DNA of 64,000 bases from Hansschlegelia beijingensis (GCF_014196425.1 NZ_JACIDR010000001.1:744001-808000), one strand, 5' to 3'. Numbered from the stretch's first letter, positions 8,740-17,846 are shown. Translations and numbers: made by a program. The notes: generated from the letters alone by a model not told the origin.

Positions 8740-10134
8740 ATGCGCTTGTCTGACCGGGCGGAGATGGAGCCGACCCAAGCCGCGTGCGCCTCCACGACGT
8801 CCCGTGGCGACGAGGTGCGGCCCGACGAAGGACGTCCGCCGGCCGCGGAAGCCGAGCCGTCGGCTCAGGAGGTCCGGCGCCGGCACGTCCTCTACATCCA
8901 GGGCTACGATCCGCGCGGTCCGGCGGAGTACCGGCGGCTGATCGCGCTCGAACTCCGGCGCTTCGCGCGTCTCTGGGGCGCGACCGCGAGCATCAAGCCC
9001 GGCCTTGTCGAGGACGCCCGCACGCCGAGCGCTGAATGGGCGGCCTCCGTTCGGGGCGGCGAGGCGCAGGTGGCGGTTCGCTACGAAACCCTGCGGTGGG
9101 ACGACCTGGTGCAGAAGGACTTCGCTGCGCCGCTCCCGGTTAAGGTGCTGCGCGGCTTCGTGACGCTTTGGGACGCGGTGACGTCGGGCCTGCTGTGGCG
9201 GGTGGCGCGGGCCTCCCCGCGCTGCGCCATCGCGTGGAGCTATCCGGTGGCCGTGATCCTGCTGATCACCGCCCTCTCGGCGGCGGCAGGGACGGGCGCC
9301 TGCGCCTGGGTGGCGGCGCACGGTCCCTGGCCGCTCGCGCTGGCGCTCGGAGCGGCGGTCGCGGTCGCGCTCCTGCTGGGCGCGCTGCAGCTCGTGAAAC
9401 GGGCCGGCGGCTTCGTCTTCCACCTGATGGACGACGGCCGCTCGCAGCGGCGTTACGCCCGGCGCGAGGACGCCGCCCTGCATGCCCGCGTCGACCGTTT
9501 CGCCGACCGGATCCGAGAGGTCGTCGCGGCCGGAGAGGCGGACGAGATCCTGGTGGTCGGCCACAGCAGCGGCAGCTTCCTTGCGATCGACGCCCTCGCG
9601 CGCGTCTATGAGCGCGACCCGGACTTCGCCGCGCGGAGCCGTTCGACGCTCTCGCTGCTCACCGTCGGGGCGACCGAACTCCTGATCGGGCTGCACCCCA
9701 AAGGCGGCTGGTTCCGGGAACGGCTCGGCCGACTGGCGGGCGAGCCGACGCTGTTCTGGGCCGAGGTGGTGGGCCCCTGGGACTTCCTCAACTTCCCGCA
9801 CCGCGACCCGGTCTCTGAGCTTCGCCTCTCGCCCGGAGAGAAGCCTTGCAACCCGACGTTCCGCAGAGCCTATCTGACCAAGATGCTCGGCAAGCAGAGC
9901 ATCGATCGCATGCGGCGGCGCTGGCAGGTGTTCCGCCTGCACTTTCAGTTCATCATGGCGAACGAGGTGAAGGGTCCGTACGATTACTTCTCGCTCGTCT
10001 GCGGACCATGGACCGCGCGCAGCCAGTTCGCGCGCACGGCGCGGGGATCGCTGATGGCGCCGCTGCTCGGCCCGCCCCCGCCGCCGCTGCCGCGGCCGTC
10101 CTACCTGCCGCCATTGCCCGGCGCGAAGCGCTGA
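8740..10134 (+). CDS. Membrane protein with alpha/beta-hydrolase (lipase-like) motif, function unknown
   Basis: The 464-residue protein has a charged N-terminal region, then a beta strand with RHVLYIQGYDPRG. Two hydrophobic segments follow (about 168-188 and 196-218). The second half contains VVGHSSGSF, a nucleophile elbow G-x-S-x-G with Ser277 as candidate nucleophile. Candidate acid and base residues lie in WDFLNFPHRDP further on. The end is Pro-rich (GPPPPPLPRPS). A GGGAGGTGG sequence precedes the ATG. The membrane helices split the hydrolase fold, an arrangement seen in uncharacterised alphaproteobacterial proteins. It follows two glycosyltransferases and may act on the same lipid. The substrate is unknown. 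Confidence 0.75.
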   Translation: MRLSDRAEMEPTQAACASTTSRGDEVRPDEGRPPAAEAEPSAQEVRRRHVLYIQGYDPRGPAEYRRLIALELRRFARLWGATASIKPGLVEDARTPSAEWAASVRGGEAQVAVRYETLRWDDLVQKDFAAPLPVKVLRGFVTLWDAVTSGLLWRVARASPRCAIAWSYPVAVILLITALSAAAGTGACAWVAAHGPWPLALALGAAVAVALLLGALQLVKRAGGFVFHLMDDGRSQRRYARREDAALHARVDRFADRIREVVAAGEADEILVVGHSSGSFLAIDALARVYERDPDFAARSRSTLSLLTVGATELLIGLHPKGGWFRERLGRLAGEPTLFWAEVVGPWDFLNFPHRDPVSELRLSPGEKPCNPTFRRAYLTKMLGKQSIDRMRRRWQVFRLHFQFIMANEVKGPYDYFSLVCGPWTARSQFARTARGSLMAPLLGPPPPPLPRPSYLPPLPGAKR

Positions 10135-10256
10135 ACGCGGTCGTTCCCTTCGTCCTTCGGCCGATGGACGAGCGCTCCGCAGCTACCGTAATAACGCGCG
10201 TTCCCTCCGTCCTGTCCCGCTAGGGACGCCGCCTCCGTCTGGGGATTTCAGCCTCC

Positions 10257-12278
10257 ATGTTCAGCAAGATCCTCATCGCCAACCGTGGCGAGATCGCCTG
10301 CCGCGTCATCAAGACCGCCCGGCGCATGGGGATCGCGACCGTCGCGGTGTTTTCGGACGCTGACCGCGATGCGCTGCATGTCGAGATGGCCGACGAGGCG
10401 GTGCATATCGGGCCGCCGGCGGCCGCGCAGTCCTACCTGCTGATCGACAGGATCGTCGCCGCCTGCAAGCAGACGGGCGCGCAGGCCGTGCACCCCGGCT
10501 ATGGCTTCCTCTCCGAGCGCGCCGCCTTCCCTGAGGCGCTCGCGGCCGAGGGGATCGTGTTCATCGGCCCGAACCCCAGGGCGATCGAGGCCATGGGCGA
10601 CAAGATCGAGTCCAAGAAGGCCGCGGCCGCCGCCAGGGTTTCGACCGTGCCGGGCAATCTCGGCGTGATCGAGACGCCAGAGGACGCGGTGCGGGTCGCC
10701 GAGGAGATCGGCTTCCCGGTGATGATCAAGGCGTCAGCCGGCGGCGGCGGCAAGGGCATGCGGATCGCCTATTCGGCGAGCGACGTCGCGGAAGGCTTCC
10801 GGGCCTCGAAGTCGGAGGCGAAGTCGTCCTTCGGCGACGACCGCGTGTTCATCGAAAAGTTCATCGTGAACCCGCGCCACATCGAGATCCAGGTGCTCGG
10901 CGACAAGCACGGCAACGTCATCTATCTCGGCGAGCGCGAATGCTCGATCCAGCGCCGCAACCAGAAGGTCGTCGAGGAGGCGCCGTCGCCACTGCTCGAC
11001 GAGGCCACGCGCCGGGCGATGGGCGAGCAGTCGGTCGCTCTCGCGAAGGCGGTGGGCTACGATTCCGCCGGCACGGTCGAGTTCGTGGCCGGGCAGGACA
11101 AGTCCTTCTACTTCCTCGAGATGAACACCCGGCTCCAGGTCGAGCATCCGGTCACCGAGCTCGTCACCGGCATCGACCTCGTCGAACAGATGATCCGGGT
11201 CGCTGCCGGTGAGAAGCTGTCGATCAGCCAGTCCGACGTGAGACTCGACGGCTGGGCCGTCGAGAGCCGGATCTACGCCGAGGACCCGTACCGCAACTTC
11301 CTGCCCTCGATCGGCCGGCTCACCACCTACCGGCCGCCGGCCGAGTCCACCGAGGACGGGATCACGGTCCGCAACGACACCGGCGTGACCGAAGGTGGCG
11401 AGATCTCGCTGCATTACGACCCGATGATCGCGAAGCTCGTGACGCATGGCCCGACCCGCCTGGCCGCCATCGAGGCGCAGGGGGCGGCGCTCGACGCCTT
11501 CGCGATCGACGGCATCCAGCACAACGTCCCGTTCCTCGCAGCGCTGATGGAGCACCCGCGCTGGCGCGAGGGCCGGCTGTCGACCGGCTTCATCGCCGAG
11601 GAGTTTCCGGACGGCTTCGCTCCGCGAAAGGCCGAAGGGGAAGTGGCCGACACGATCGTGGCGATCGCGGCCCAGATCGACTGGCTGGTGATGGAGCGCC
11701 GCCGGCTGATCTCGAACCAGCTGCGCAAGGGCGCAGCCACAAAGGAGCGGCTGCGGACCGTCCTGCTGGACGGCGAGGCGACAAGCGTCGAGACCAGCGC
11801 CGACGGCGACGTCGTGATCGTCCGGACGCTGGATGAAGCGGGGAGGGAGACCGCCATCCGGCGGGTCGTCACCAGCTGGCGGCCGGGCGAGCCGGTGTGG
11901 AGCGGCGAGATCGACGGCGTCGCGGTCTCGGCCCAGGTTCGTCGCCGTCGCGGCGCCTATGGCTACGACATCGCCCATCGCGGCGTCGCGGTCTATGCGC
12001 GCGTCCATGGCGGGCGCATCGCCGAGCTGCTCGCGATGATGCCCGAGAAGGCCGTCCCGGACACCTCCAAGCATCTGCTGTGCCCGATGCCGGGCCTCGT
12101 GGTCTCGATCGCGGTCGAAGAGGGGCAGGAGGTCAAGGTCGGCGAGACGCTGGCGGTCGTCGAAGCCATGAAGATGGAGAATGTGCTGCGCGCCGAGCGC
12201 GACGGCACCGTGCACAAGGTCCACGTCAAGGCCGGCCACAGCCTTGCGGTCGACGCGGTGATCCTCGAGTTCGTCTGA
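10257..12278 (+). CDS. pccA: Propionyl-CoA carboxylase, alpha (biotin carboxylase / carrier) subunit
   Basis: The 673-residue protein carboxylates biotin with ATP and bicarbonate and carries it to the beta subunit. The biotin carboxylase domain (about 1-450) starts KILIANRGEIACRVI and contains the glycine-rich ATP loop KASAGGGGKGMR and the active-site segment EMNTRLQVEHPVTE. A BT linker domain follows. The C-terminal biotinyl domain has VVEAMKMEN with Lys639 as biotin site, 34 residues from the end. The length is typical of PccA rather than of stand-alone AccC (about 450). It works with pccB at 3192-4718. Confidence 0.96.
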   Translation: MFSKILIANRGEIACRVIKTARRMGIATVAVFSDADRDALHVEMADEAVHIGPPAAAQSYLLIDRIVAACKQTGAQAVHPGYGFLSERAAFPEALAAEGIVFIGPNPRAIEAMGDKIESKKAAAAARVSTVPGNLGVIETPEDAVRVAEEIGFPVMIKASAGGGGKGMRIAYSASDVAEGFRASKSEAKSSFGDDRVFIEKFIVNPRHIEIQVLGDKHGNVIYLGERECSIQRRNQKVVEEAPSPLLDEATRRAMGEQSVALAKAVGYDSAGTVEFVAGQDKSFYFLEMNTRLQVEHPVTELVTGIDLVEQMIRVAAGEKLSISQSDVRLDGWAVESRIYAEDPYRNFLPSIGRLTTYRPPAESTEDGITVRNDTGVTEGGEISLHYDPMIAKLVTHGPTRLAAIEAQGAALDAFAIDGIQHNVPFLAALMEHPRWREGRLSTGFIAEEFPDGFAPRKAEGEVADTIVAIAAQIDWLVMERRRLISNQLRKGAATKERLRTVLLDGEATSVETSADGDVVIVRTLDEAGRETAIRRVVTSWRPGEPVWSGEIDGVAVSAQVRRRRGAYGYDIAHRGVAVYARVHGGRIAELLAMMPEKAVPDTSKHLLCPMPGLVVSIAVEEGQEVKVGETLAVVEAMKMENVLRAERDGTVHKVHVKAGHSLAVDAVILEFV

Positions 12279-12331
12279 GCTGTTCCGACCGCCGGCTTGC
12301 CGTCCACGGCCACGCGACCATCTCACCGGGC

Positions 12332-12622
12332 ATGACCGAAGCCGTCGAACGCATCGAGATCACCGGCCGCGTGCAGGGCGTGGCCTACCGCAAATGGGCC
12401 CAAGACAAGGCCCGATCGCTTGGGCTGCGCGGCTTCGTGCGCAACCGCAGCGACGGCTCGGTGGAGGCGGTCGTGGCCGGACCGCAGGCCGGCGTCGACG
12501 CCTTCGCCGAAGCCTGCCGCGAGGGCCCTGGCCCGGCGAGGGTCAGTTCGGTGCGCCGTTCGGCGGCTGACGCCTCGGACGTGGCCGGCCATGACGGCGT
12601 CCATGTCGCGGACGACGCCTAG
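12332..12622 (+). CDS. acyP: Acylphosphatase
   Basis: The 96-residue protein hydrolyses carboxyl-phosphate bonds such as acetyl or carbamoyl phosphate. The signature [11 protein letters not shown] contains the catalytic Arg, and the catalytic Asn is in [12 protein letters not shown]. The C-terminal third is less typical than in well-studied acylphosphatases. It lies 53 bases after pccA on the same strand. Its TAG stop overlaps the end of convergent lipB by four bases, so the two genes share no terminator. Confidence 0.92.
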   Translation: MTEAVERIEITGRVQGVAYRKWAQDKARSLGLRGFVRNRSDGSVEAVVAGPQAGVDAFAEACREGPGPARVSSVRRSAADASDVAGHDGVHVADDA

Positions 12623-13344
12623 GCGTCCTCAGCGGTCGTCGGCCCGAAGATCTCCTCGAACGTCTCCCGCAGAGCCATGTCGACCTCGGCCATCGAGACG
12701 ATTCGGCCGAGGTCGGCGAGACTCGTGACGCCATGGTCGCGGACGCCGCAGGGCACGATGCCCGCGTAGTGCGACAGGTCCGGCTCGACATTGAGACTGA
12801 CGCCGTGGAGCGTGACCCAGCGCCTCACCCGCACGCCGATCGCCGCGATCTTGTCCTCCGCGTCGCGTCCTCGTTCCGGACGGCGCACCCACACGCCGAC
12901 CCGGTCCTCGCGGCGCTCGCCCGTGACGCCGAAGCGGTCGAGCGTGGCGATCAGCCACGCTTCGAGCGCGGCCACGTAACGGCGCAAGTCCGGCGCGCGG
13001 CGCCGGAGGTCGAGCATCGCATAGGCCACCCGCTGGCCTGGCCCGTGATAGGTGTATTGGCCGCCGCGACCGGTCGCGAACACCGGCAGCAGGTCCGGCT
13101 GCGTCAGATCCGCCGCCTGCGCGCTGGTGCCGGCCGTGTAGAGCGGGCGATGCTCGAGCAGCCAGACCAGTTCGGGCGCGCGCCCATCCGCGATCTGGGC
13201 CGCGCGCGCCTCCATGGCGGCCATGGCCTCCTCGTAGCCGGTGAGGCCCTCGGTGACGCGCCACGCCACGGGCGCCGCCGGCGCCTCCGTCAGGAAGCCG
13301 CCAGCGAGCGAATCGCGTCGTCTCGGAGGCGCAGGATCAACCAT
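12619..13344 (-). CDS. lipB: Octanoyltransferase LipB
   Basis: The 241-residue protein moves octanoyl groups from acyl carrier protein to lipoyl domains, the first step of lipoate assembly. The signature [16 protein letters not shown] is complete. The catalytic dyad is visible as Lys165 (DKIAAIGVR) and Cys199 ([15 protein letters not shown]). An N-terminal extension of about 25 residues precedes the core. The gene converges on acyP with a four-base overlap. It diverges from the FliN-like gene across a 67-base gap that must contain both promoters. Confidence 0.95.
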   Translation of the reverse strand: MVDPAPPRRRDSLAGGFLTEAPAAPVAWRVTEGLTGYEEAMAAMEARAAQIADGRAPELVWLLEHRPLYTAGTSAQAADLTQPDLLPVFATGRGGQYTYHGPGQRVAYAMLDLRRRAPDLRRYVAALEAWLIATLDRFGVTGERREDRVGVWVRRPERGRDAEDKIAAIGVRVRRWVTLHGVSLNVEPDLSHYAGIVPCGVRDHGVTSLADLGRIVSMAEVDMALRETFEEIFGPTTAEDA

Positions 13345-13411
13345 GCGTTAACCATGTCCGTGGCGTGATCGGCTGGCGCGGATACGGCCGCGCGGGCGGA
13401 GACGACGTTTC

Positions 13412-13696
13412 GTGCCACCGATCAGCAAGGTCAACCTCGAGATTTCGGTGGTGCTGGGCGCCACCAAAATGCCCATCCACCAATTGCTGCGGATGGGCCG
13501 CGGGGCCGTCATCGAACTGCAGGCGAGCGAGGATGACGCCGTGACGCTGCTGGCCAACGACCATCCGATCGCGAGGGGAGCGGTGTTCGTCAGCGGCGAC
13601 CGCATCGGCGTCGAGATCACCAGCATGCTGCTGCGCGACGAGCGTGGACGCACCGAGCGCGAGCCCGCGGAGGGGCTGCCGGACGTCGCAGCCTGA
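13412..13696 (+). CDS. Stand-alone FliN/FliM-like SpoA-domain protein
   Basis: The 94-residue protein is a single SpoA (surface presentation of antigens) domain like the C-terminal domain of FliN. ISVVLGATKMPIHQLLRMGRGAVIEL is the typical start of that domain (only part need be compared), and RGAVFVSGDRIGVEIT is its end. SpoA domains build the C-ring of flagellar switches and sorting platforms of type III secretion. The start is GTG, with GGCGGAG upstream. There are no flagellar genes anywhere nearby; neighbours are lipB and tRNA-Leu. It may be a dispersed flagellar gene or a repurposed domain. Confidence 0.82.
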   Translation: MPPISKVNLEISVVLGATKMPIHQLLRMGRGAVIELQASEDDAVTLLANDHPIARGAVFVSGDRIGVEITSMLLRDERGRTEREPAEGLPDVAA

Positions 13697-13750
13697 GAGC
13701 CGCCGAACGTGCTTGTGGTCCGGAGATCGATTTGTTATCAGCACGCCGCC

Positions 13751-13835
13751 GCGGTCGTGGCGGAACTGGTAGACGCGCAGCGTTGAGGTCGCTGTGGGGC
13801 AACCCGTGGAAGTTCGAGTCTTCTCGACCGCACCA
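13751..13835 (+). tRNA. tRNA-Leu (anticodon GAG)
   Basis: The 85-nt gene has acceptor stem GCGGTCG with CGACCGC, discriminator A and an encoded CCA. The anticodon loop TTGAGGT places GAG at 13785-13787, reading CUC and CUU. The long variable arm around CTGTGGGGCAACCCGTGG is typical of class II tRNAs. The T-loop is TTCGAGT. Confidence 0.98.
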
Positions 13836-13900
13836 ACTGAACTGGACTGAAGATCGCCGGAGACCCCGACAACCGTCGGACCCCCGGACCTCCGATCGAA

Positions 13901-13933
13901 AAAACGGCCCGCCTTCGAGCGGGCCGTTTTCGT
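13901..13933 (+). terminator. Rho-independent terminator after tRNA-Leu
   Basis: A 12-bp perfect stem, AAAACGGCCCGC with GCGGGCCGTTTT, encloses CTTCGA and is followed by CGTTT. Flanking A and T runs mean it could work on either strand, but only plus-strand transcripts (tRNA-Leu and perhaps the FliN-like gene) enter it. Confidence 0.92.
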
Positions 13934-14094
13934 TTGCGGCGCCCATGGCCGCGCAAAGTCATGGCGCCCGCACGAGCCTCCAGATCCAGACGTTCTTGAG
14001 CTCGCACGCGGGCGGCGCCTGAGTTGCGGCGCGGCGCCGGACGACCTACACCGCGAGCGCGCTGCCGCTTCCATCCCGAACCCGTCGAGGGCGC

Positions 14095-15516
14095 ATGACC
14101 GCTGACGCCGATCCGCGCGACGCGACGAGCGAGCTCGAGCCTGAGATCCGGGACGAGGACGGGCGACTCGCCTCGGGATTCGTCGAGGAGGTCGCCGAGG
14201 CGATCTCCGCGAATGACTCGGCGCGGGTTCGCGATCTTTCGGGGCGCCTCCACGAATCGGATCTGGGCGACCTGATCGAGACGCTCGGCCCGGACGACCG
14301 GCCGAAGCTGATCGAACTGCTCGGCAAGGACTTCGATTTCGCGGCGCTGACCGAGATCGACGAGACCGTGCGTGTCCAGCTCCTCGAGGAGCTGCCGCCC
14401 GAGACCGTCGCCAAGGGCATGCGGGAGCTCGACTCCGACGACGCCGTCTACATCCTGGAGGACCTCGACGAGGCGGACCGCGCGCGGATTCTCGCGCAGA
14501 TGCCGGCGCTCGACCGCGTCGCGCTGACCCGCAGCCTCGACTACCCGGAAGATTCCGCCGGCAGGCGGATGCAGACCGAGTTCGTAGCCGCGCCTCCGTT
14601 CTGGACCGTCGGCCACACCATCGACTACATCGCCGACACCGACGGCCTGCCTGACACCTTCTACGAGATCTTCGTCGTCGACCCCGCGCACAAGCTGCTT
14701 GGCTCGGTGCCGCTGGATCGCCTGCTGCGGACGCGCCGCAGCCGGCTGCTCTCGGAGATCCTGGAGGAGAACCCGCGCACGATTCGCGCGACGGAAGACC
14801 AGGAACAGGCGGCGCGCATGTTCGAGCGCTACAACCTGGTCTCGGCCGCGGTCGTCGACGACGCCGGACGGCTGGTCGGCGTTCTCATGGTCGACGACAT
14901 CCTCGACGTCATTGAGGAGGAGGCCGACGAGGATCTCCGCGCGCTGGGCGGCGTCACCGGCGACGAGGAAATCTCCGACCCGGTGCTCTACACCGCGCGA
15001 AGCCGCATCTTCTGGCTGCTCGTGAACCTGGCCACCGCTTTCGTCTCGGCCAGCGTGATCGGCCTGTTCGAAGGCACCATCCAGCAGATGGTGGCGCTCG
15101 CGGTGCTGATGCCGATCGTCGCCTCCATGGGCGGCAACGCCGGCACCCAGACGATGACGGTGGCGGTGCGCGCCCTCGCCACGCGCGACCTCGGCAGCCA
15201 CAACGCCCGGCGGCTCGTCCGCCGCGAAACGCTGGTCGGGCTCGTGAACGGCGTCATTCTTGCGGTTCTGGTCGGCACGTTCGCGGGCGGCTGGTTCCAG
15301 AACGCGCAGCTCGGCCTGATCATCGGCGCGGCGATGGTGACCAATTTCGTCTGCGCCGGCCTATTCGGCATCCTGATCCCGCTCACGCTGGACAAACTCA
15401 AGGCCGACCCGGCCGTGGCGTCCGGCGTGTTCCTGACGACTGTCACCGACACCGTCGGGTTCTTTTCGTTCCTGGGGCTTGCGACCTGGTGGTTCGGGAT
15501 TGGGCTTGGCGGCTGA
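14095..15516 (+). CDS. mgtE: Magnesium transporter MgtE
   Basis: The 473-residue protein is a homodimeric inner-membrane Mg2+ channel. An acidic helical N domain (about 30-150, with LPPETVAKGMRELDSDDAVYILEDL) precedes paired CBS domains (about 150-275, ending VLMVDDILDVIEEEADEDL). Then come five transmembrane helices with the selectivity motif PIVASMGGNAGTQT. The N and CBS domains sense cytosolic magnesium and close the pore. I see no M-box riboswitch in the 160 bases upstream. Length is standard for the family (about 450). Confidence 0.96.
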   Translation: MTADADPRDATSELEPEIRDEDGRLASGFVEEVAEAISANDSARVRDLSGRLHESDLGDLIETLGPDDRPKLIELLGKDFDFAALTEIDETVRVQLLEELPPETVAKGMRELDSDDAVYILEDLDEADRARILAQMPALDRVALTRSLDYPEDSAGRRMQTEFVAAPPFWTVGHTIDYIADTDGLPDTFYEIFVVDPAHKLLGSVPLDRLLRTRRSRLLSEILEENPRTIRATEDQEQAARMFERYNLVSAAVVDDAGRLVGVLMVDDILDVIEEEADEDLRALGGVTGDEEISDPVLYTARSRIFWLLVNLATAFVSASVIGLFEGTIQQMVALAVLMPIVASMGGNAGTQTMTVAVRALATRDLGSHNARRLVRRETLVGLVNGVILAVLVGTFAGGWFQNAQLGLIIGAAMVTNFVCAGLFGILIPLTLDKLKADPAVASGVFLTTVTDTVGFFSFLGLATWWFGIGLGG

Positions 15517-15602
15517 AACATGGTGAGCGGAGTGTTAACGCTTTCGCCACCTTTCGAGATTTACGCTGCGCGTGATCCGACAGTCACTGGAGTGCCCCTG
15601 CG

Positions 15603-15773
15603 ATGATTGACCCGATGATTGGACGCCTTGCGGGATGTCTCGTGTTCGGCGGCCTGCTCTTCGGTATGGTCACGCTGGTCGACGGGACGAGGGACACCCG
15701 GGCCTCGCAGCGCGTCGCTGCGGCCGAGGTCCAGCAGCGCGTGCTGAACCACACTTCGTTCACGCGTCCGTGA
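15603..15773 (+). CDS. Small single-helix membrane protein, 56 residues
   Basis: The ATG is preceded by GGAG about 10 bases upstream, and the frame stays open to TGA at 15771-15773. The product has one hydrophobic segment (about 9-25, LAGCLVFGGLLFGMVTL) followed by a charged helical tail rich in Arg, Ala and Gln. I do not recognise a family. It lies between mgtE and a lipoprotein gene on the same strand. Confidence rests on the start signal and sensible topology only. Confidence 0.55.
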   Translation: MIDPMIGRLAGCLVFGGLLFGMVTLVDGTRDTRASQRVAAAEVQQRVLNHTSFTRP

Positions 15774-15831
15774 ACAGCGCGGGGTCGCGATCGGACTAAG
15801 ATACCTCCGCCAACGGGGAGCGATCGGGGCC

Positions 15832-16656
15832 ATGCGAGTGAACGGGGGACGCGCTGCGCGCTTGCGCGGCTTGGGCGTCGCGATCGCGGCGTTCGCCGTG
15901 ATGGGGCTTGGCGCCTGCTCTTCGGTGAGCGGCGACGTCGACATTCAGCCGACGCGGCTCACCACCACCGTCGACACTGCGACCGGGCTGTCCTCTCCGC
16001 TTTCGGGCGTCGTCACCACGCCTGACGATCACGGCATCAAGGGCATCGACGTCTCCAAGTACCAGGGCCCGATCGACTGGGCGACGGTTCGGGCGTCGGG
16101 CGTCTCCTTCGCCTATGTGAAGGCGACCGAGGGCGGCGACCGCGTCGATGATCGCTTCGCCGAAAACTGGGCGGCCGCGAAGGCCGCCGGCGTCCCGCGC
16201 GGCGCGTATCATTTCTACTATTTCTGCCGCACCGGCGCCGAACAGGCCGCCTGGTTCATCCGCAACGTGCCTGCCGATCCGGACGCCCTGCCGCCCGTGC
16301 TCGACATGGAGTGGAACCCGGATTCCCCGAGCTGCAAGCGCCGGCCGCCGGTCGCCGAGATCCATCGCGAGATGGCGAGCTTCCTGCGCATCGTCGAGAA
16401 GCATTACGGCAAGCGGCCGATGATCTACACCAGCGTCGACTTCCACCGCGACGCGCTGGTCGCCGCTTTTCCGCAGCACCATTTCTGGCTTCGCAGCGTC
16501 GCCGGCCATCCTTCGCTGAAGTATGGTTCGCGCAGCTTCGCGATGTGGCAGCACACCGCCACCGGTCGGGTTCCGGGCATCAGCGGCAACGTCGACCAGA
16601 ACGTCTTCGTCGGCGGGTCGAACGACTGGCGCCGGTTCGCCTCCACCGGCCGCTGA
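15832..16656 (+). CDS. GH25-family lysozyme-like lipoprotein
   Basis: The 274-residue protein begins with a lipoprotein signal peptide and lipobox GLGAC (Cys29 to be lipidated). The GH25 muramidase domain starts GIDVSKYQGPIDW, where the Asp and following aromatic residues line the active site. It contains PVLDMEWN with the catalytic D-x-E pair and ends with AMWQHTATGRVPGISGNVDQN. GH25 enzymes cleave the beta-1,4 bond between MurNAc and GlcNAc in peptidoglycan. As a lipoprotein it should act in the periplasm, probably in cell-wall remodelling rather than phage lysis, because no holin or phage gene is nearby. Confidence 0.93.
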   Translation: MRVNGGRAARLRGLGVAIAAFAVMGLGACSSVSGDVDIQPTRLTTTVDTATGLSSPLSGVVTTPDDHGIKGIDVSKYQGPIDWATVRASGVSFAYVKATEGGDRVDDRFAENWAAAKAAGVPRGAYHFYYFCRTGAEQAAWFIRNVPADPDALPPVLDMEWNPDSPSCKRRPPVAEIHREMASFLRIVEKHYGKRPMIYTSVDFHRDALVAAFPQHHFWLRSVAGHPSLKYGSRSFAMWQHTATGRVPGISGNVDQNVFVGGSNDWRRFASTGR

Positions 16657-16772
16657 GGGCTGACCGCCGGCCGGCCAACGCGCCTCAAGGGCGCCCTTGA
16701 AGGCGGCTGGGGTCTCGCGCCGTGGTCGGCTGAGCATCAGGCGCTCCAGCGCGACCGAAGCCTCGCGGCCCC

Positions 16773-17846
16773 TCACGCGATGGCGAGGCGGCGCCGGATC
16801 GCTGCGGTGAGGGGGCTGATGAACCGGCCGAGCGGCCGCTCCACGTAGTTCGCCGAGAGGGCGCCCGCTGCGAGCGCGAGCGGCAGGGCTGCGAGGAAGA
16901 CCTGGATCGCGGACCATTCCGGCGCCGCGTCGGCGATGAACTGCTCGATCATGTAGCCCCAGATATAGAACCCGTAGGACCAGGCCCCGAGCTGGGCGAG
17001 GGCGGCGGTCAGGCGGCCGCCGAGAAATCCGATGCACAGGGTCGCATAGGCGATGAGGATCAGGCCCGCGAGCGCCGCCACGTGCGAGTAGGCGAGGGGC
17101 GCCGTCAGCACGACGATCACGAGGAGGATCCGGTTGGACACCGGCACCCGGTCGGCATAGAGCGAGAGCACTACGCCGATGCCGAAGGCGGTGGTGAACC
17201 GCACCATGTGGTGGAGCGAACCCAGATAAGCGTAGGTTTCCCCGTTCCAGAACCAGCCCAGGTTGACCACCGCGGTCAACGCGAGCCCCGCCAGCGCCAG
17301 TCGGCGCCAGCGCAGGAGGCCGAGGGCCCAGATCGCCACCAGCGTCACCTCGAACACCAGCTGGTAGTGCACGGTCCAGAGCGGGACGAAGAGGATGCCC
17401 GGCTGGGGGCTCTCCATGAAGACGCCCGGCAGCGTGGCGTTGACGTCGTAGAGGGTCGTCACAACCAGGATGAACCGGAGCAGGTCCAGGCTGAAATAGT
17501 CGCGGAGCGTCAGCGTGGTGACCAGCGGCCCCAGCACGATCGTCGCGAACAGCGCGGCGACGAAGATCGGCGGCAGATAGCGGATCAGGCGCGAGACGAC
17601 GAAACGGAGCCCGTCCTGCCGCCGCATGAGGCTGCGCGTCACCAGCATGCCCGACAGGATGAAGAAGGCGTGTACGCCCTGGAAGTCCGGCGAGAAGCCG
17701 AAGATATGGAAGAAGTCCGCCGTCTCGATGCCAGGCGTGGTGACGACCCACGCGTGGCAATACAGGACGGCGGTCGCAGCCAGCAGCCTGACGGCGGCGA
17801 GGTCGTTCGTCTCGCGCTGGAAGCACTCGTCGAGGGTGGCTGGCAA
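16773..17846 (-). CDS. Acyltransferase-3 family membrane protein (OafA/YrhL-like)
   Basis: The 357-residue protein has about ten hydrophobic segments and the acyltransferase-3 signature: FFILSGMLVTRSL near residue 70, preceded by AATAVLYCHAWVV, whose His is the presumed catalytic residue. Family members O-acetylate sugars in LPS, capsule, Nod factors or glucans, taking the acyl group across the membrane. There is no fused SGNH domain. The start is ATG at 17846. Neighbours give no clear clue to the acceptor. The gene diverges from the YdcF-type gene. Confidence 0.9.
   Translation of the reverse strand: MPATLDECFQRETNDLAAVRLLAATAVLYCHAWVVTTPGIETADFFHIFGFSPDFQGVHAFFILSGMLVTRSLMRRQDGLRFVVSRLIRYLPPIFVAALFATIVLGPLVTTLTLRDYFSLDLLRFILVVTTLYDVNATLPGVFMESPQPGILFVPLWTVHYQLVFEVTLVAIWALGLLRWRRLALAGLALTAVVNLGWFWNGETYAYLGSLHHMVRFTTAFGIGVVLSLYADRVPVSNRILLVIVVLTAPLAYSHVAALAGLILIAYATLCIGFLGGRLTAALAQLGAWSYGFYIWGYMIEQFIADAAPEWSAIQVFLAALPLALAAGALSANYVERPLGRFISPLTAAIRRRLAIA

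Noticed and set aside
13934-14094. Mg2+ riboswitch (M-box) upstream of mgtE
   Set aside because: No M-box-like conserved helices are visible in about 160 bases, and the element is mainly known from Firmicutes.
15796-17826. A 676-codon minus-strand frame spanning the GH25 lipoprotein and acyltransferase genes
   Set aside because: Its first half is a frame shadow of the acyltransferase and its second half is antisense to the lysozyme-like gene. No domain is recognisable.
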